Source of the DNA: Acidobacteriota bacterium
GTDB taxonomy: Bacteria > Acidobacteriota > Terriglobia > UBA7540
DNA length: 54,415 nucleotides
Reading direction: 5' to 3'
Assembly: GCA_902812465.1 (NCBI GenBank)
Contig: CADDZE010000025.1
Span: forward strand, 1-54,415
A model generated the notes under the pieces. That model had not been told where the DNA came from, did not search any database, and saw nothing but the letters and a program-made list of their open reading frames with translations. Numbering within the stretch: the first letter of the stretch is position 1; every line of letters starts with the position of its first letter. This document shows, one piece after another, positions 36,332 through 45,039 of this stretch. Made by a program: the position numbers and the translations under genes.

Positions 36332-37047
36332 CTCGTCTCCTTGGCCTCGGGCAAATCCCGGCGGAAGCGCAGAACCCGTGCCGGGACGCCAGCCACGATG
36401 GCGTATTCAGGGACTTCGTGCGTGACCACCGCTCCGGCGCCCACAATGGCGTGGGCACCTACCCGCACCCCGGGGAGGATCGTCGCGTTGGTACCGATGT
36501 CCGCTCCGTATCCGATCACCACGGGCTTGATCACCAGGTCCGTAGCAATGACCGGCTCTTCGAGAGGCACGCCGGTATGCGTTGATCCAAGCACCTTGGC
36601 TCCAGGCCCCCAGCCCACGTAGTCTTCGAGCACGAGGTTTCGGGCGTCAAAATAGGCGTGCGGGCCAATCCAAACGTGGTTCCCGATGGAACAGGTGCCG
36701 TCGAACCGCCCCTGGATCATCGTATGAGCACCGATGAACACACCGTCTCCGAAACTCATGGTCTCCGGGTGCTGGAACACTACTTCGGGGCTCACCTGGA
36801 GGCCGTGCCCAGCCTTTCGGCACAGCGCACGTAATAGGACACGTCGCATCAGCGCATCAAAGGGCGACTCGCCGCCGCGAAAACGCGCGAACAGTCCCTG
36901 CAAGTCCTCGGCGCGATGTAACTTGCGGAGCGCCGAGGCCAATTCGATCTCCCAGTGGGGATCGGGATGCGTCTGCCGGCGCCCGAAGGTAGCCGCCACC
37001 GTTCTCTCGGCTGTTAAATCGTCCTTGCCGTTGCTGGCGTAAGGCAC
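36328..37047 (-). CDS. Hexapeptide-repeat acyltransferase
   Basis: 239 residues. The C-terminal 150 residues form a left-handed beta-helix with imperfect [LIV]-G-x4 repeats (GDGVFIGAHTMI, IGNHVWIGPHAYF, IGYGADIGTNATILPGVRVGAHAIVGAGAVVT) and end in the sugar-acetyltransferase motif VAGVPARVLRFR. The N-terminal 90 residues are helical and unassigned. The start is GTG 37047, five bases after AGAGGTGA; it overlaps the upstream aminotransferase by 34 bases. It probably acetylates an amino-sugar nucleotide or a lipid-linked sugar. Confidence 0.85.
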   Translation of the reverse strand: MPYASNGKDDLTAERTVAATFGRRQTHPDPHWEIELASALRKLHRAEDLQGLFARFRGGESPFDALMRRVLLRALCRKAGHGLQVSPEVVFQHPETMSFGDGVFIGAHTMIQGRFDGTCSIGNHVWIGPHAYFDARNLVLEDYVGWGPGAKVLGSTHTGVPLEEPVIATDLVIKPVVIGYGADIGTNATILPGVRVGAHAIVGAGAVVTHEVPEYAIVAGVPARVLRFRRDLPEAKETR

Positions 37048-38144
37048 TCCGTCACCTCTAAGATCGCTGCTGCCACATACTCGACGGCTTCTGCTCCTAA
37101 GCCTGGATACATGGGCAAGGAGAGCAGCCGTTGGGCGACACGTTCGCATACTGGAAGATCGCCGGAACGATACCCTAAGGAGCGATACGCTTCCTGCAAA
37201 TGCAGGGGCAGGGGGTAATGCAGCCCGGTCTCGATCCCATGCCGGGCCAGCTCGCCACGCACCCTATCTCGGTCGTCTACCTGCACGACGTAAAGATGGT
37301 AGACGTGCCGCCCGTACGGCATCTCCACCGGCGGAACCACGTTCGAGCCCCTGAGGCGGCGGCCATACTCCTCCGCCAAAGCGCGCCGTTCTTGGTTCCA
37401 AAGATCCAGATGCGGCAACTTCACCGATAGAATTGCTCCTTGGATTCCCTCCATGCGAAAGTTGTATCCGGGGAAAGCGTGTTCGTACTTCGAGACTGAC
37501 CCGTGGTTGCGCAGCAGCCGGATGCGCCGTGCGAGTTCTGCGTTGCGCGTCACCACCGCCCCGCCTTCGCCGCACGCCCCCAGGTTCTTGCTGGGATAGA
37601 AGCTGAAGCACCCGATGTCGCCAACAGTTCCAGCTTTTTGCCCCTTGTACTCGGCGCCGTGCGCCTGGCAAGCGTCTTCCACCACCGCCAAGCCGTGCGC
37701 TCGGGCTATTTCCAGCAGCGGATCCAAGTCCGCACACTGGCCATAGAGGTGTACCGGAACGATCGCCCGGCACTTGGGAGTGATGGCGCTTTCCACGCGC
37801 GCGACATCCATGGTGTAGGACACGGGATCGATATCCACAAACACCGGGCGGGCGCCGACGGCGCTAATCGCTTCGGCCGTGGCGATAAACGTATTGGCCA
37901 CGGTAATAACTTCGTCGCCGGGGCCAACGCCGAGGGCCTGAAGGGCCAGCTGTAAGGCTGCCGTGCCTGAATGGAGCGCGATGGCCTGTGCCACGTCGAG
38001 GTATTCGGCAAACGCCGTCTCAAAGCGCTCAACTTCGGGGCCTAGGATAAAGCTTCCACGTTCGAGAACCCGCGCGAACGCCGCCTTTAATTCCGGCTCC
38101 AGCTCGCAATGCTGGACGCTGAGATCGACAAAGGGAACCTTCAC
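37014..38144 (-). CDS. DegT/DnrJ/EryC1/StrS aminotransferase, WbpE-like
   Basis: 376 residues. It opens KVPFVDLSVQHCELEPEL, as WbpE/WlbC-type enzymes do. The PLP site has VVEDACQAHGAEYKG and K186 in SFYPSKNLGACGEGG. The start is GTG 38144, overlapping the preceding stop as GTGA. Its direct neighbours are a WbpD-like N-acetyltransferase and a WbpB-like oxidoreductase, so the predicted step is amination at C3 of a UDP-GlcNAcA derivative. Confidence 0.9.
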   Translation of the reverse strand: MKVPFVDLSVQHCELEPELKAAFARVLERGSFILGPEVERFETAFAEYLDVAQAIALHSGTAALQLALQALGVGPGDEVITVANTFIATAEAISAVGARPVFVDIDPVSYTMDVARVESAITPKCRAIVPVHLYGQCADLDPLLEIARAHGLAVVEDACQAHGAEYKGQKAGTVGDIGCFSFYPSKNLGACGEGGAVVTRNAELARRIRLLRNHGSVSKYEHAFPGYNFRMEGIQGAILSVKLPHLDLWNQERRALAEEYGRRLRGSNVVPPVEMPYGRHVYHLYVVQVDDRDRVRGELARHGIETGLHYPLPLHLQEAYRSLGYRSGDLPVCERVAQRLLSLPMYPGLGAEAVEYVAAAILEVTECLTPATARTI

Positions 38145-38620
38145 GCGGCCACCGCCTTTCGCAGCAAGCGCGCCGGGTTGCCTGCGACCACCGCGTGATC
38201 GGGTACATCACGGGTGACCACGCTGCCGGCGCCGACAATGGCGTCCTCGCCGATGGTCACGCCACATAGGATGGTGGCGCCGGTGCCAATGGACGCTCCG
38301 CGCTTGACGCGCGTTGGCACCACCTTCCAGTCCGCTTCGGTTTGCGGTTCGCCCGTAGGGCCTGTGGCTCGCGGGTATTTGTCGTTAATGAAACTGACGT
38401 TGTGTCCGATGAAGACCCCATCCTCGATGACCACGCCTTCGCAAATGAAGGTGTGGCTCGATATTTTGACGTTTCGTCCGATAATCGCGTTCTTTTGGAT
38501 CTCCACAAATGCCCCGATTCGGCTGTTGTCGCCGATCGTGCAGCCATAGAGATTGACGAAAGCATGGATTCGGACTCCGGGCCCGAGTTTCACATCTTCC
38601 GCAATACGGCAATACTCCAT
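38141..38620 (-). CDS. Hexapeptide N-acetyltransferase, WbpD-like
   Basis: 159 residues, made almost wholly of hexapeptide turns. The segments GCTIGDNSRIGAFVEIQKNA and ICEGVVIEDGVFIGHNVSFIND, with the insert KYPRATGPTGEPQTEADWK, are characteristic of WbpD/WlbB, which acetylates UDP-2-acetamido-3-amino-2,3-dideoxy-glucuronate. AAGGAGG lies nine bases before the ATG. It ends in the VAGNPARLLRK motif. Confidence 0.9.
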   Translation of the reverse strand: MEYCRIAEDVKLGPGVRIHAFVNLYGCTIGDNSRIGAFVEIQKNAIIGRNVKISSHTFICEGVVIEDGVFIGHNVSFINDKYPRATGPTGEPQTEADWKVVPTRVKRGASIGTGATILCGVTIGEDAIVGAGSVVTRDVPDHAVVAGNPARLLRKAVAA

Positions 38621-38644
38621 GTTGGATTGCCTCCTTGGTTCTGG

Positions 38645-39679
38645 TCAGGCGCTCGCCCCTACGGGCTGGTTCTGGTCGAGTTCCACGAGGGCGCCGCGAC
38701 GCTTCATCGAGCGCGTGGCGCCCTCAAGAATGCTCACCACGCGCAGCCCGGCATAGCCATCCGTCGTCGGCCGCTCGCCGTTTTGAATACACTGTGCGAA
38801 GTGCCTCACTTCGTGGTGCAGGCCTTCTGTCATGTCGAGCTGCGGCGCGGACATGTCGCCCAAGCGGTAGCCGATCAGGGTGCTGTAAATCACTTCCGGG
38901 CTAGTGCTGATGGTGACTCCCCGGTCATAAATCTTCACCTTCTCGCTCGGTTCCATGTCGTCGTACACGATCATGCGCTGGCTTCCACCAATGAGTGTGC
39001 GCCGCACTTTCACTGGAGAGAGCCAATTGACATTGATGTGAGCGATGAGCGGACGATCGAAGAACAGCGTAAGATAGGCGATGTTCTCGCGGTCGCCCAC
39101 ATGGTTCATCCCCGTCGCGCTGACGGCCGTGGGGTGTGCCGGCAGCACAAAGTCCATGATCGCCAGGTCGTGCACCGCTAAGTCCCAGAGGACGTCTACG
39201 TCGCTCTGGAAGAGGCCCAAATTCACTCGCATAGAGTCGTAGTAGTAGATCTCACCCAGCTGCCCCTCGGCGGCCAGCGACTGGATTTTGCGCACAGCCC
39301 CTGTGTAGACGAACGTATGATCGACCATTAGAGTTAGACGTCGCCGCTCGGCCTCATCGATCAGCCTTTTCGCCTCCTCCGACGTGCTGGTCATAGGCTT
39401 TTCGACCAGCACGTGCTTGCCGGCTCGCAGGGCCTCGAAGGCGAGCTGAAAGTGCGTGGAAACCGGCGTGGCCACGGCGACCGCATCGATATCTTCGCGG
39501 GCGATTAGCGCGTGGCTGTCACGCGTGACCTCGATGCCGGGATAGCGTCTCCCGACCAGCGCCAGCCGCTCGGAGGAGGTATCGCACACGGCTACAACCT
39601 TGGTTTCGCCCGCTTCCGCAAAGTTGCGGACCAAGTTCGGTCCCCAGTAGCCGTAGCCGACGATACCGACGCGAATCAT
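38645..39679 (-). CDS. Gfo/Idh/MocA oxidoreductase, WbpB-like
   Basis: 344 residues. The NAD-binding loop is RVGIVGYGYWGPNLVRNF, the catalytic motif is HVLVEKPMTSTSEEAKRLID, and the C-terminal sheet carries DLAVHDLAIMDFVL. In the Wbp pathway this enzyme oxidises C3 of UDP-GlcNAcA before transamination. AGGAG lies upstream of the ATG. It leads the WbpB-D-E-like trio, 24 bases ahead of the acetyltransferase. Confidence 0.9.
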   Translation of the reverse strand: MIRVGIVGYGYWGPNLVRNFAEAGETKVVAVCDTSSERLALVGRRYPGIEVTRDSHALIAREDIDAVAVATPVSTHFQLAFEALRAGKHVLVEKPMTSTSEEAKRLIDEAERRRLTLMVDHTFVYTGAVRKIQSLAAEGQLGEIYYYDSMRVNLGLFQSDVDVLWDLAVHDLAIMDFVLPAHPTAVSATGMNHVGDRENIAYLTLFFDRPLIAHINVNWLSPVKVRRTLIGGSQRMIVYDDMEPSEKVKIYDRGVTISTSPEVIYSTLIGYRLGDMSAPQLDMTEGLHHEVRHFAQCIQNGERPTTDGYAGLRVVSILEGATRSMKRRGALVELDQNQPVGASA

Positions 39680-39742
39680 GTCATCTCCTGCGTCATTAGT
39701 TGGGGTTGAAGTGCCGCTGCGGGGTGCGTTAGTCGTGTGCCA

Positions 39743-42700
39743 TCACTGGCCAATGCCGGAGAGGCCGACTCTCTGCGGGCTGTTCGGAGCGTTGTCGTAA
39801 ACGGCCACGCTGGCCGTGCGAATCCCTGTTCTCGTCGGTGTGAAAGTGACGGTGATGAGGCATTGCGCCGCGGGTGCTACGCTGGTTGCGCAGTTGTTGG
39901 ATTGAGTAAAATCCCCGGGATTGTTGCCGATCAGGGTGATCGTGCTGATGGTCAGGTCGGCCGTGCCCGTATTGGTCAGAATCACGACTTGTGGTGCGCT
40001 GGCGGTGTTGACGTTGACCGAGCCGAAGAAGAGCGATGCGGGCGACAGGCTGACCGCCGGCTGGATCCCGGTGCCGCTCAAACTTACCTTCTGCGGGCTT
40101 CCAGGTGCATTGTCGCTGATATTCAGAGACGCGCTCTTCACTCCCACGGTTTTGGGTGTGAAGGTGACGTTGATGGTGCAGTTGGCTCCAGCGGGCAGTG
40201 ATGCCGGGCAGTTATTGGTTTGGGCGAAGGATGCGGGGTTCATACCGCCCATCGCGATGCGCGTGAGGGTCAGCGGAGCCAATCCTGTGTTCGTCAGGGT
40301 GACAGCCTGGGGGGGACTGCTCGTACTGACTAATTGGTTACCGAAGGCCAGCGACGTGGGAGACAGACTCACGGCGGGCGTCGTCCCCGTACCGCTCAAA
40401 CCCACTTTCTGCGGACTGCCGGCCGCATTATCACTGATGCTCAGCGACGCAGTCTTGGCACCGGCGGATGTCGGCGTAAATGTCACGCTGATGGTGCAGT
40501 TTGCGCCCGCACCGAGCGACGCCGGGCAGTTGTTGGTTTGGGCGAAGGCACCGCTGTTCGTCCCCGTGATACCGATACTACTGATCGTCAGTGTCCCCGA
40601 ACCGGTATTCGTCAGAGTCACCGTCTGGGGTGGGCTGGTCGTGTTCACCGGCTGGTTGCCGAAATTGAGCGAGGCGGGCGAGAGACTGACCGCAGGCGTC
40701 GATATTCCTGTTCCAGTAAGGCTCACCGTTTGAGGACTGCCCGTTGCGTCATCGCTGACGCTCAGCGACGCAGTGCGGGTTCCGGTGGCCGTCGGCGTGA
40801 AGGTCACGTTGATGCTGCAGTTCGCTCCGACGCCTAATGAAGCGGGACAGTTGTTGATCTGGGCAAAATCTGTACTATTTGTACCGGTGATGCTGATGCT
40901 GGCTATATTGAGCGTGGCCGAGCCGGTGTTGGTCAGAGTCACAGCTTGGGGCGCGCTGGTCGTATTCACGGGTTGGTTGCCGAACGAGAGTGACGTCGGC
41001 GATAGGCTGGCCGCCGGCGCGGTGCCCGTTCCGCTCAAACTCGCCGTTTGCGGGCTGCCGACACCGTCGTCACTGACGCTGAGCGAGGCGGTGCGCGTAC
41101 CTGTGGCCGTGGGCGTGAAGGTCACATTGATTGTGCAGCTGGCGTTCGGTGCGAGGGTCGACGGACTGAGTGGACAGGTGTTGGTTTGCGCGAAATCTCC
41201 GCTGTTGGCGCCGGTTATGCCGATACTGGTGATGGTGAGGGGCGATGCGCCGGTGTTGGTCAATGTCACGGCCTGAGCCCCACTCGTCGTATTCACCAGC
41301 TGGTTTCCAAACGAGAGCGATGACGGTAAAAGGTTGACGGTAGTGGCATTGGTTCCCACCCCGGAGAGCGACACCGTCCGCGGGCTACTTGGGTCCGAAT
41401 CGCTAATGGTCAAAGTGCCGGTACGAGTCCCGGTCCCGGTGGGCGTGAACGTCACACTGATGGTGCAGTTCGATCCCGCCGGCAAGCTGGTACCGCACGT
41501 GTTCGTCTGCGCAAAATCACCGGAGGTTGAAACGCTGCTGATCGTAAGCGTGCTGCTCGAGTTGTTTGTCAGAGTCACGGTTTGGGGCGCGCTGGTGGTA
41601 TTCACCTGTTGACTTCCAAAGGAAAGGGAAGCGGGGGAGACCGTTACGGCGCTAGAGGCGAAGACCACGTCGACCCAGTAATTGCTGGCGTTAAAGCCGG
41701 AAGCAGGAAAGGGATTATCGGCGCTGTAGCTGTAGACGCCGTTAGGCCCCGAAGCTCCGTCCGCCAAGGCGTGCAGGGGCGGATTATCGAAACCCCGAGT
41801 TGCAAAATAGCCTTGATCGTCGGCGTAATGCCCGACACTGGTGTGGTACGACGCCACGTACACTGTATTCGCCGTGATCGCCACCGGGCTGCTGAAACTG
41901 ACTTGCTGCCATCCCGAAGCCGTTTCGTTCGTGAAAATGGCCGTGGCCAATAGGGTCCCGCTGCTGGTCCACAAGCTACCGGTGTGCGTGCCGGTGTTTG
42001 CGGCACTCTTGTAGAAGCGGATGCCGGTGATGTATCCGTTCTGGTCTGAGGTGAATTTTAGTCCCAGTTCCACGGGCTGGTCAGGCCCGGCGTCTGGGGT
42101 GCTTGGTGTTCCGGAGGTCCAGATACTGCAGGGGCACTGCCCGGGAGCTCCGACGGTCGTGAAAGACCACGTATAGTTTGAAGAGAGAGCGTTCCCATTG
42201 GTGTCCTTCACGCCGTTGGCCCCTCCTAAGACGTTCGCCGTATAAGTGGTCGAGTTGGATAGCGCCTGTGTGGGCGTCAAGGTAGCCGTAAACGTCGAAC
42301 TGTTGTAAGCCACCGCGGCTGGAACGACGCAGCTGCCTTCCGTGCAGCCCACCGCCAGCAGTTGGAAGGTGTTCGTGTTAATGGTGGTAGGATCCATCGC
42401 CTCATTGAACGTTGCGGTGACGGTTGCCGTGGTGGTGACGTTCACTGCCCCATTGGCGGGCGAAACCGAGGTGACGATGGGACCGCTACCCGTGCCTGAG
42501 GGGGAAAATACGACGTCCACCCAGTAGTTGCTGGCATAATAGCCGCTGGAGGGAAAGGTACTGCTCGACCCGTAGGCAAAGACGCCGTTGGGGCCATCTA
42601 CTCCGTTCGCGAGGGCGTGCAAAGGGGGGTTGTCAACTCCGGTCGTACTGAAGTAATTCTGGTCATCGGCGTAGTGTCCGAAATTCGAATGATAGGAGAT

Positions 42701-44983
42701 CACATAGGTGGTATTGGCAGCGATCGGCACGGGATTGCTGAAATTCGCTTGTTGCCATCCCGAGGAGGTTTCGCCGCTGAACTGCACTGAGGCTAGCAGC
42801 GTGCCGGTAGCACTCCACAAATTCCCGACATGGATCCCGGTATTGTTGGCGCTCTTATAGTATCGGACTCCAGTAACAAACCCAGCGACGTCTGAGCGAA
42901 ACTTAACGCCCAGTTCGACGGAGGAGTCGCCTCCGGCGTCTGTTATTCCGGGAACCGTGGAACAACTCCAAATGCTGTTGCCAGTTCCGCAAGCGGCTCC
43001 TGTCACGTTCACGGTTACCCCTGAAGAAGGCGTCTCGAGGTTGCCGCTATCATCTACAGCCCGGCTCATAATGGTGGCTGACCCGTTTTGTGTAGGCTGC
43101 CAAACGTAACTCCAGCTCTCCCGTCCCGTCGCCGGGTGCCACGTGTTGCCGCTATCGACGGAAACCTCCACGCCGCCCACAACGCCACCTCCCGAGTCGG
43201 CAGCAGTTCCCGTGATGGTGATCTGGTTGGTCTGGATATTCGTGCCCGGCGCGGGATAAGTGATGGTGGACACTGGCGGGGTGGTGTCCGTCGAAGGGCT
43301 CGCCGCGACCAAGCCAGGTTGCAAACTGCCGGGTTGTGCACCCATGTCGGCAAACAGGTTCACCGTTGCCTGTTGCATTCGAACGTCGGGGGTAGTGCTC
43401 GCGCCAAGGGGATTGTCGTGCGTACCGTCGAGTGCGAACGACCACTGGACCGTGCCAGCCCCGAATACTAGGGCGCCGCTTGGCGCCCGATACATCGTCA
43501 TGTGGTGGGTGGCTGTACCTGCTCCGTAAGTCTCGCCATAATCCAAAAGCAGGTCACTAGTGAGGTTATAGGTTGCCGTGGACAGATCAAACGTGCCGGC
43601 AGGACGGAATCCGTTATCGAGATCCTCATCCCATTCGTACCCCAGCGTTCCAGCAGGCAGAGTAGCCGTTTGACCTGTGGTGAGGTTGGCGATGCTGGTG
43701 TTGCGCCAGAAGCGCATTTTACCGTCTGCGGCCGGAACTTGAATCGAGAGATTAATATTGTCTGAGCCAGGGCCGTTGACCATGAAGATCGTGCCGTTCA
43801 GCGCGTTTTCCGGGTGCCCACCGTCGCCCGGCGGGCTGAAGCGCGGATCGCGCCAGGTACCTGTCCAGGTTGGCGGATCGGCGGGGTCGATCACCTGGTT
43901 GGCGTACGTTTCCTTGTAGCAGACTAGGGTGCGATACGGTGTGTTCGAGCCGTCAATGCTGTTCTCCCACCGTGTCTTCCAGAATCCCTCGTTGCCACTA
44001 AAGAATGCAAGGTTAACGCCGGCATCGCGAGCCGCTTGGATGTTTGCGCGCTGTGGTCCCGACCAGTATTCGTCATGCCCTACTGACAGGTAAACCTTAT
44101 GGTTCAGGATCAAGCTGCCGTAACGGGCGGCATCGACGCCGGTGAAATAGCTCACGTCGTAGCCGTTGGCTTCCAGCCACCGCACCATGGCGTACTCTGG
44201 CCCAAAGACAAAAGACAGGGACTCGTCCTCGAAATCCCGGGTGTGAAACGGACGGTTGTAGCTCACCTTGTGGGCGCGATTGTTAATGTCGAACTGCCCT
44301 GTGGGACCGTAGAGGCTGTGTCCACCGCCGCCCCCTGGGCCCGGTCCCCAGTCGTTATAGGCCTGCCACGTCTCATCCGACGTTTGAAATAGCAGATCGG
44401 AATGGCTGGAGTCACTGCGGACGATGAAGACAATATGGTTATCACCCTGAGTGTCGCTGCGGACTAGGTGGACGAAGTAGATGCCCGAGGTTGCGTTGGC
44501 CGGCACTTGCCAGGAGGCGGTGACCGCCCAGTTGCCGCAGTCCACTAGATTGGTGGCGCCATCCTGGATGCAAGGAGGTTGACTCTGCGGTAGCTGCACC
44601 GACGGCTGAATGCTCGCTACTTTGCGGGCTCCCATCCCGTGGTAATAGCCCAGGCGGTAGATGTCCATCGTGTAAGCCGTGGCATCGGTCCTGATCTTAA
44701 AATTGATCGTTTGGCCTTGATTTACGCTCATGTCACTCGCGAAGCCTACGATGCTAGGATCGTCGCCGTTGATGCCGACGTCCCATTCGCTGGCTGGATT
44801 TCCGGGTAGGCAGTTCTCGGCCACGATCGCGTTAGGTGGATTCGCGCAGTTTTGCGCCTTCAGTCTGGTCAACTGAGGCCCGAAGGAGAGGGCTAAAAGC
44901 ACTGCCGATAGTCGCCCAAGCGATAGAAGAGCCGCGCGCCACACCCCTCGATCACCCCTATCAGTATCGGTCTCGTTTTTCAT
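39743..44983 (-). CDS. Giant secreted DMFase-like / DUF4082 / ASH-repeat protein
   Basis: 1,746 residues with an N-terminal signal or anchor helix (residues about 15-42) and AGGAGG before the ATG. Residues about 60-560 resemble the N,N-dimethylformamidase large-subunit family domain (IYRLGYYHGMGARKV, VYLSVGHDEYWSGPQR, FFSGNEGFWKTRWE). In DMFase two tyrosines and a glutamate hold iron; here one Tyr context (HDEYWS) is kept, while the second seems to be replaced by F-W, so activity is uncertain. Then follow an Ig-like domain (about 570-660), DUF4082 (about 664-828), a Big_5 Ig-like domain (about 834-941), a second DUF4082 (about 951-1114) and six ASH domains to the C-terminus. It is presumably a cell-surface protein that binds or modifies the exported glycan. 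No sorting signal is seen. Confidence 0.85.
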   Translation of the reverse strand: MKNETDTDRGDRGVWRAALLSLGRLSAVLLALSFGPQLTRLKAQNCANPPNAIVAENCLPGNPASEWDVGINGDDPSIVGFASDMSVNQGQTINFKIRTDATAYTMDIYRLGYYHGMGARKVASIQPSVQLPQSQPPCIQDGATNLVDCGNWAVTASWQVPANATSGIYFVHLVRSDTQGDNHIVFIVRSDSSHSDLLFQTSDETWQAYNDWGPGPGGGGGHSLYGPTGQFDINNRAHKVSYNRPFHTRDFEDESLSFVFGPEYAMVRWLEANGYDVSYFTGVDAARYGSLILNHKVYLSVGHDEYWSGPQRANIQAARDAGVNLAFFSGNEGFWKTRWENSIDGSNTPYRTLVCYKETYANQVIDPADPPTWTGTWRDPRFSPPGDGGHPENALNGTIFMVNGPGSDNINLSIQVPAADGKMRFWRNTSIANLTTGQTATLPAGTLGYEWDEDLDNGFRPAGTFDLSTATYNLTSDLLLDYGETYGAGTATHHMTMYRAPSGALVFGAGTVQWSFALDGTHDNPLGASTTPDVRMQQATVNLFADMGAQPGSLQPGLVAASPSTDTTPPVSTITYPAPGTNIQTNQITITGTAADSGGGVVGGVEVSVDSGNTWHPATGRESWSYVWQPTQNGSATIMSRAVDDSGNLETPSSGVTVNVTGAACGTGNSIWSCSTVPGITDAGGDSSVELGVKFRSDVAGFVTGVRYYKSANNTGIHVGNLWSATGTLLASVQFSGETSSGWQQANFSNPVPIAANTTYVISYHSNFGHYADDQNYFSTTGVDNPPLHALANGVDGPNGVFAYGSSSTFPSSGYYASNYWVDVVFSPSGTGSGPIVTSVSPANGAVNVTTTATVTATFNEAMDPTTINTNTFQLLAVGCTEGSCVVPAAVAYNSSTFTATLTPTQALSNSTTYTANVLGGANGVKDTNGNALSSNYTWSFTTVGAPGQCPCSIWTSGTPSTPDAGPDQPVELGLKFTSDQNGYITGIRFYKSAANTGTHTGSLWTSSGTLLATAIFTNETASGWQQVSFSSPVAITANTVYVASYHTSVGHYADDQGYFATRGFDNPPLHALADGASGPNGVYSYSADNPFPASGFNASNYWVDVVFASSAVTVSPASLSFGSQQVNTTSAPQTVTLTNNSSSTLTISSVSTSGDFAQTNTCGTSLPAGSNCTISVTFTPTGTGTRTGTLTISDSDPSSPRTVSLSGVGTNATTVNLLPSSLSFGNQLVNTTSGAQAVTLTNTGASPLTITSIGITGANSGDFAQTNTCPLSPSTLAPNASCTINVTFTPTATGTRTASLSVSDDGVGSPQTASLSGTGTAPAASLSPTSLSFGNQPVNTTSAPQAVTLTNTGSATLNIASISITGTNSTDFAQINNCPASLGVGANCSINVTFTPTATGTRTASLSVSDDATGSPQTVSLTGTGISTPAVSLSPASLNFGNQPVNTTSPPQTVTLTNTGSGTLTISSIGITGTNSGAFAQTNNCPASLGAGANCTISVTFTPTSAGAKTASLSISDNAAGSPQKVGLSGTGTTPAVSLSPTSLAFGNQLVSTSSPPQAVTLTNTGLAPLTLTRIAMGGMNPASFAQTNNCPASLPAGANCTINVTFTPKTVGVKSASLNISDNAPGSPQKVSLSGTGIQPAVSLSPASLFFGSVNVNTASAPQVVILTNTGTADLTISTITLIGNNPGDFTQSNNCATSVAPAAQCLITVTFTPTRTGIRTASVAVYDNAPNSPQRVGLSGIGQ
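39746..41645 (-). repeat. Six tandem ASH (choice-of-anchor D) repeats, in-gene
   Basis: Six units of about 105 codons each share 'SLSFG-N-Q-VNTTS-PQ-VTLTNTG', 'DFAQTNNCPASL-AGANCTI-VTFTP' and a closing 'SGTG'. They are highly alike in DNA as well as protein, so they may recombine or misassemble. The first unit (near 41,640) and the last (ending 39,746) differ most from the core. Confidence 0.8.
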
Positions 44984-45039
44984 GGCTAGGCCTCCTGAGC
45001 CCGGGCCGTAGCGGGTGAAACCCGTCGGATCGCGGATGG

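Noticed and set aside
35525-36622. Plus-strand open frame of 365 codons
   Set aside because: It is antisense to the epimerase and acyltransferase genes, has no family resemblance, and arises from the GC-rich codon use of the opposite strand.
38342-39181. Plus-strand open frame of 279 codons
   Set aside because: Antisense to the WbpD- and WbpB-like genes; it has no motif or Shine-Dalgarno support.
39921-41276. Several plus-strand frames opposite the giant protein
   Set aside because: They mirror the ASH repeats in antisense and repeat with the same period; they are not genes.
39746-41645. Regularly spaced repeats suggesting a CRISPR array
   Set aside because: The units are about 316 bases, fully in frame and encode ASH domains; there are no short repeats with unique spacers.
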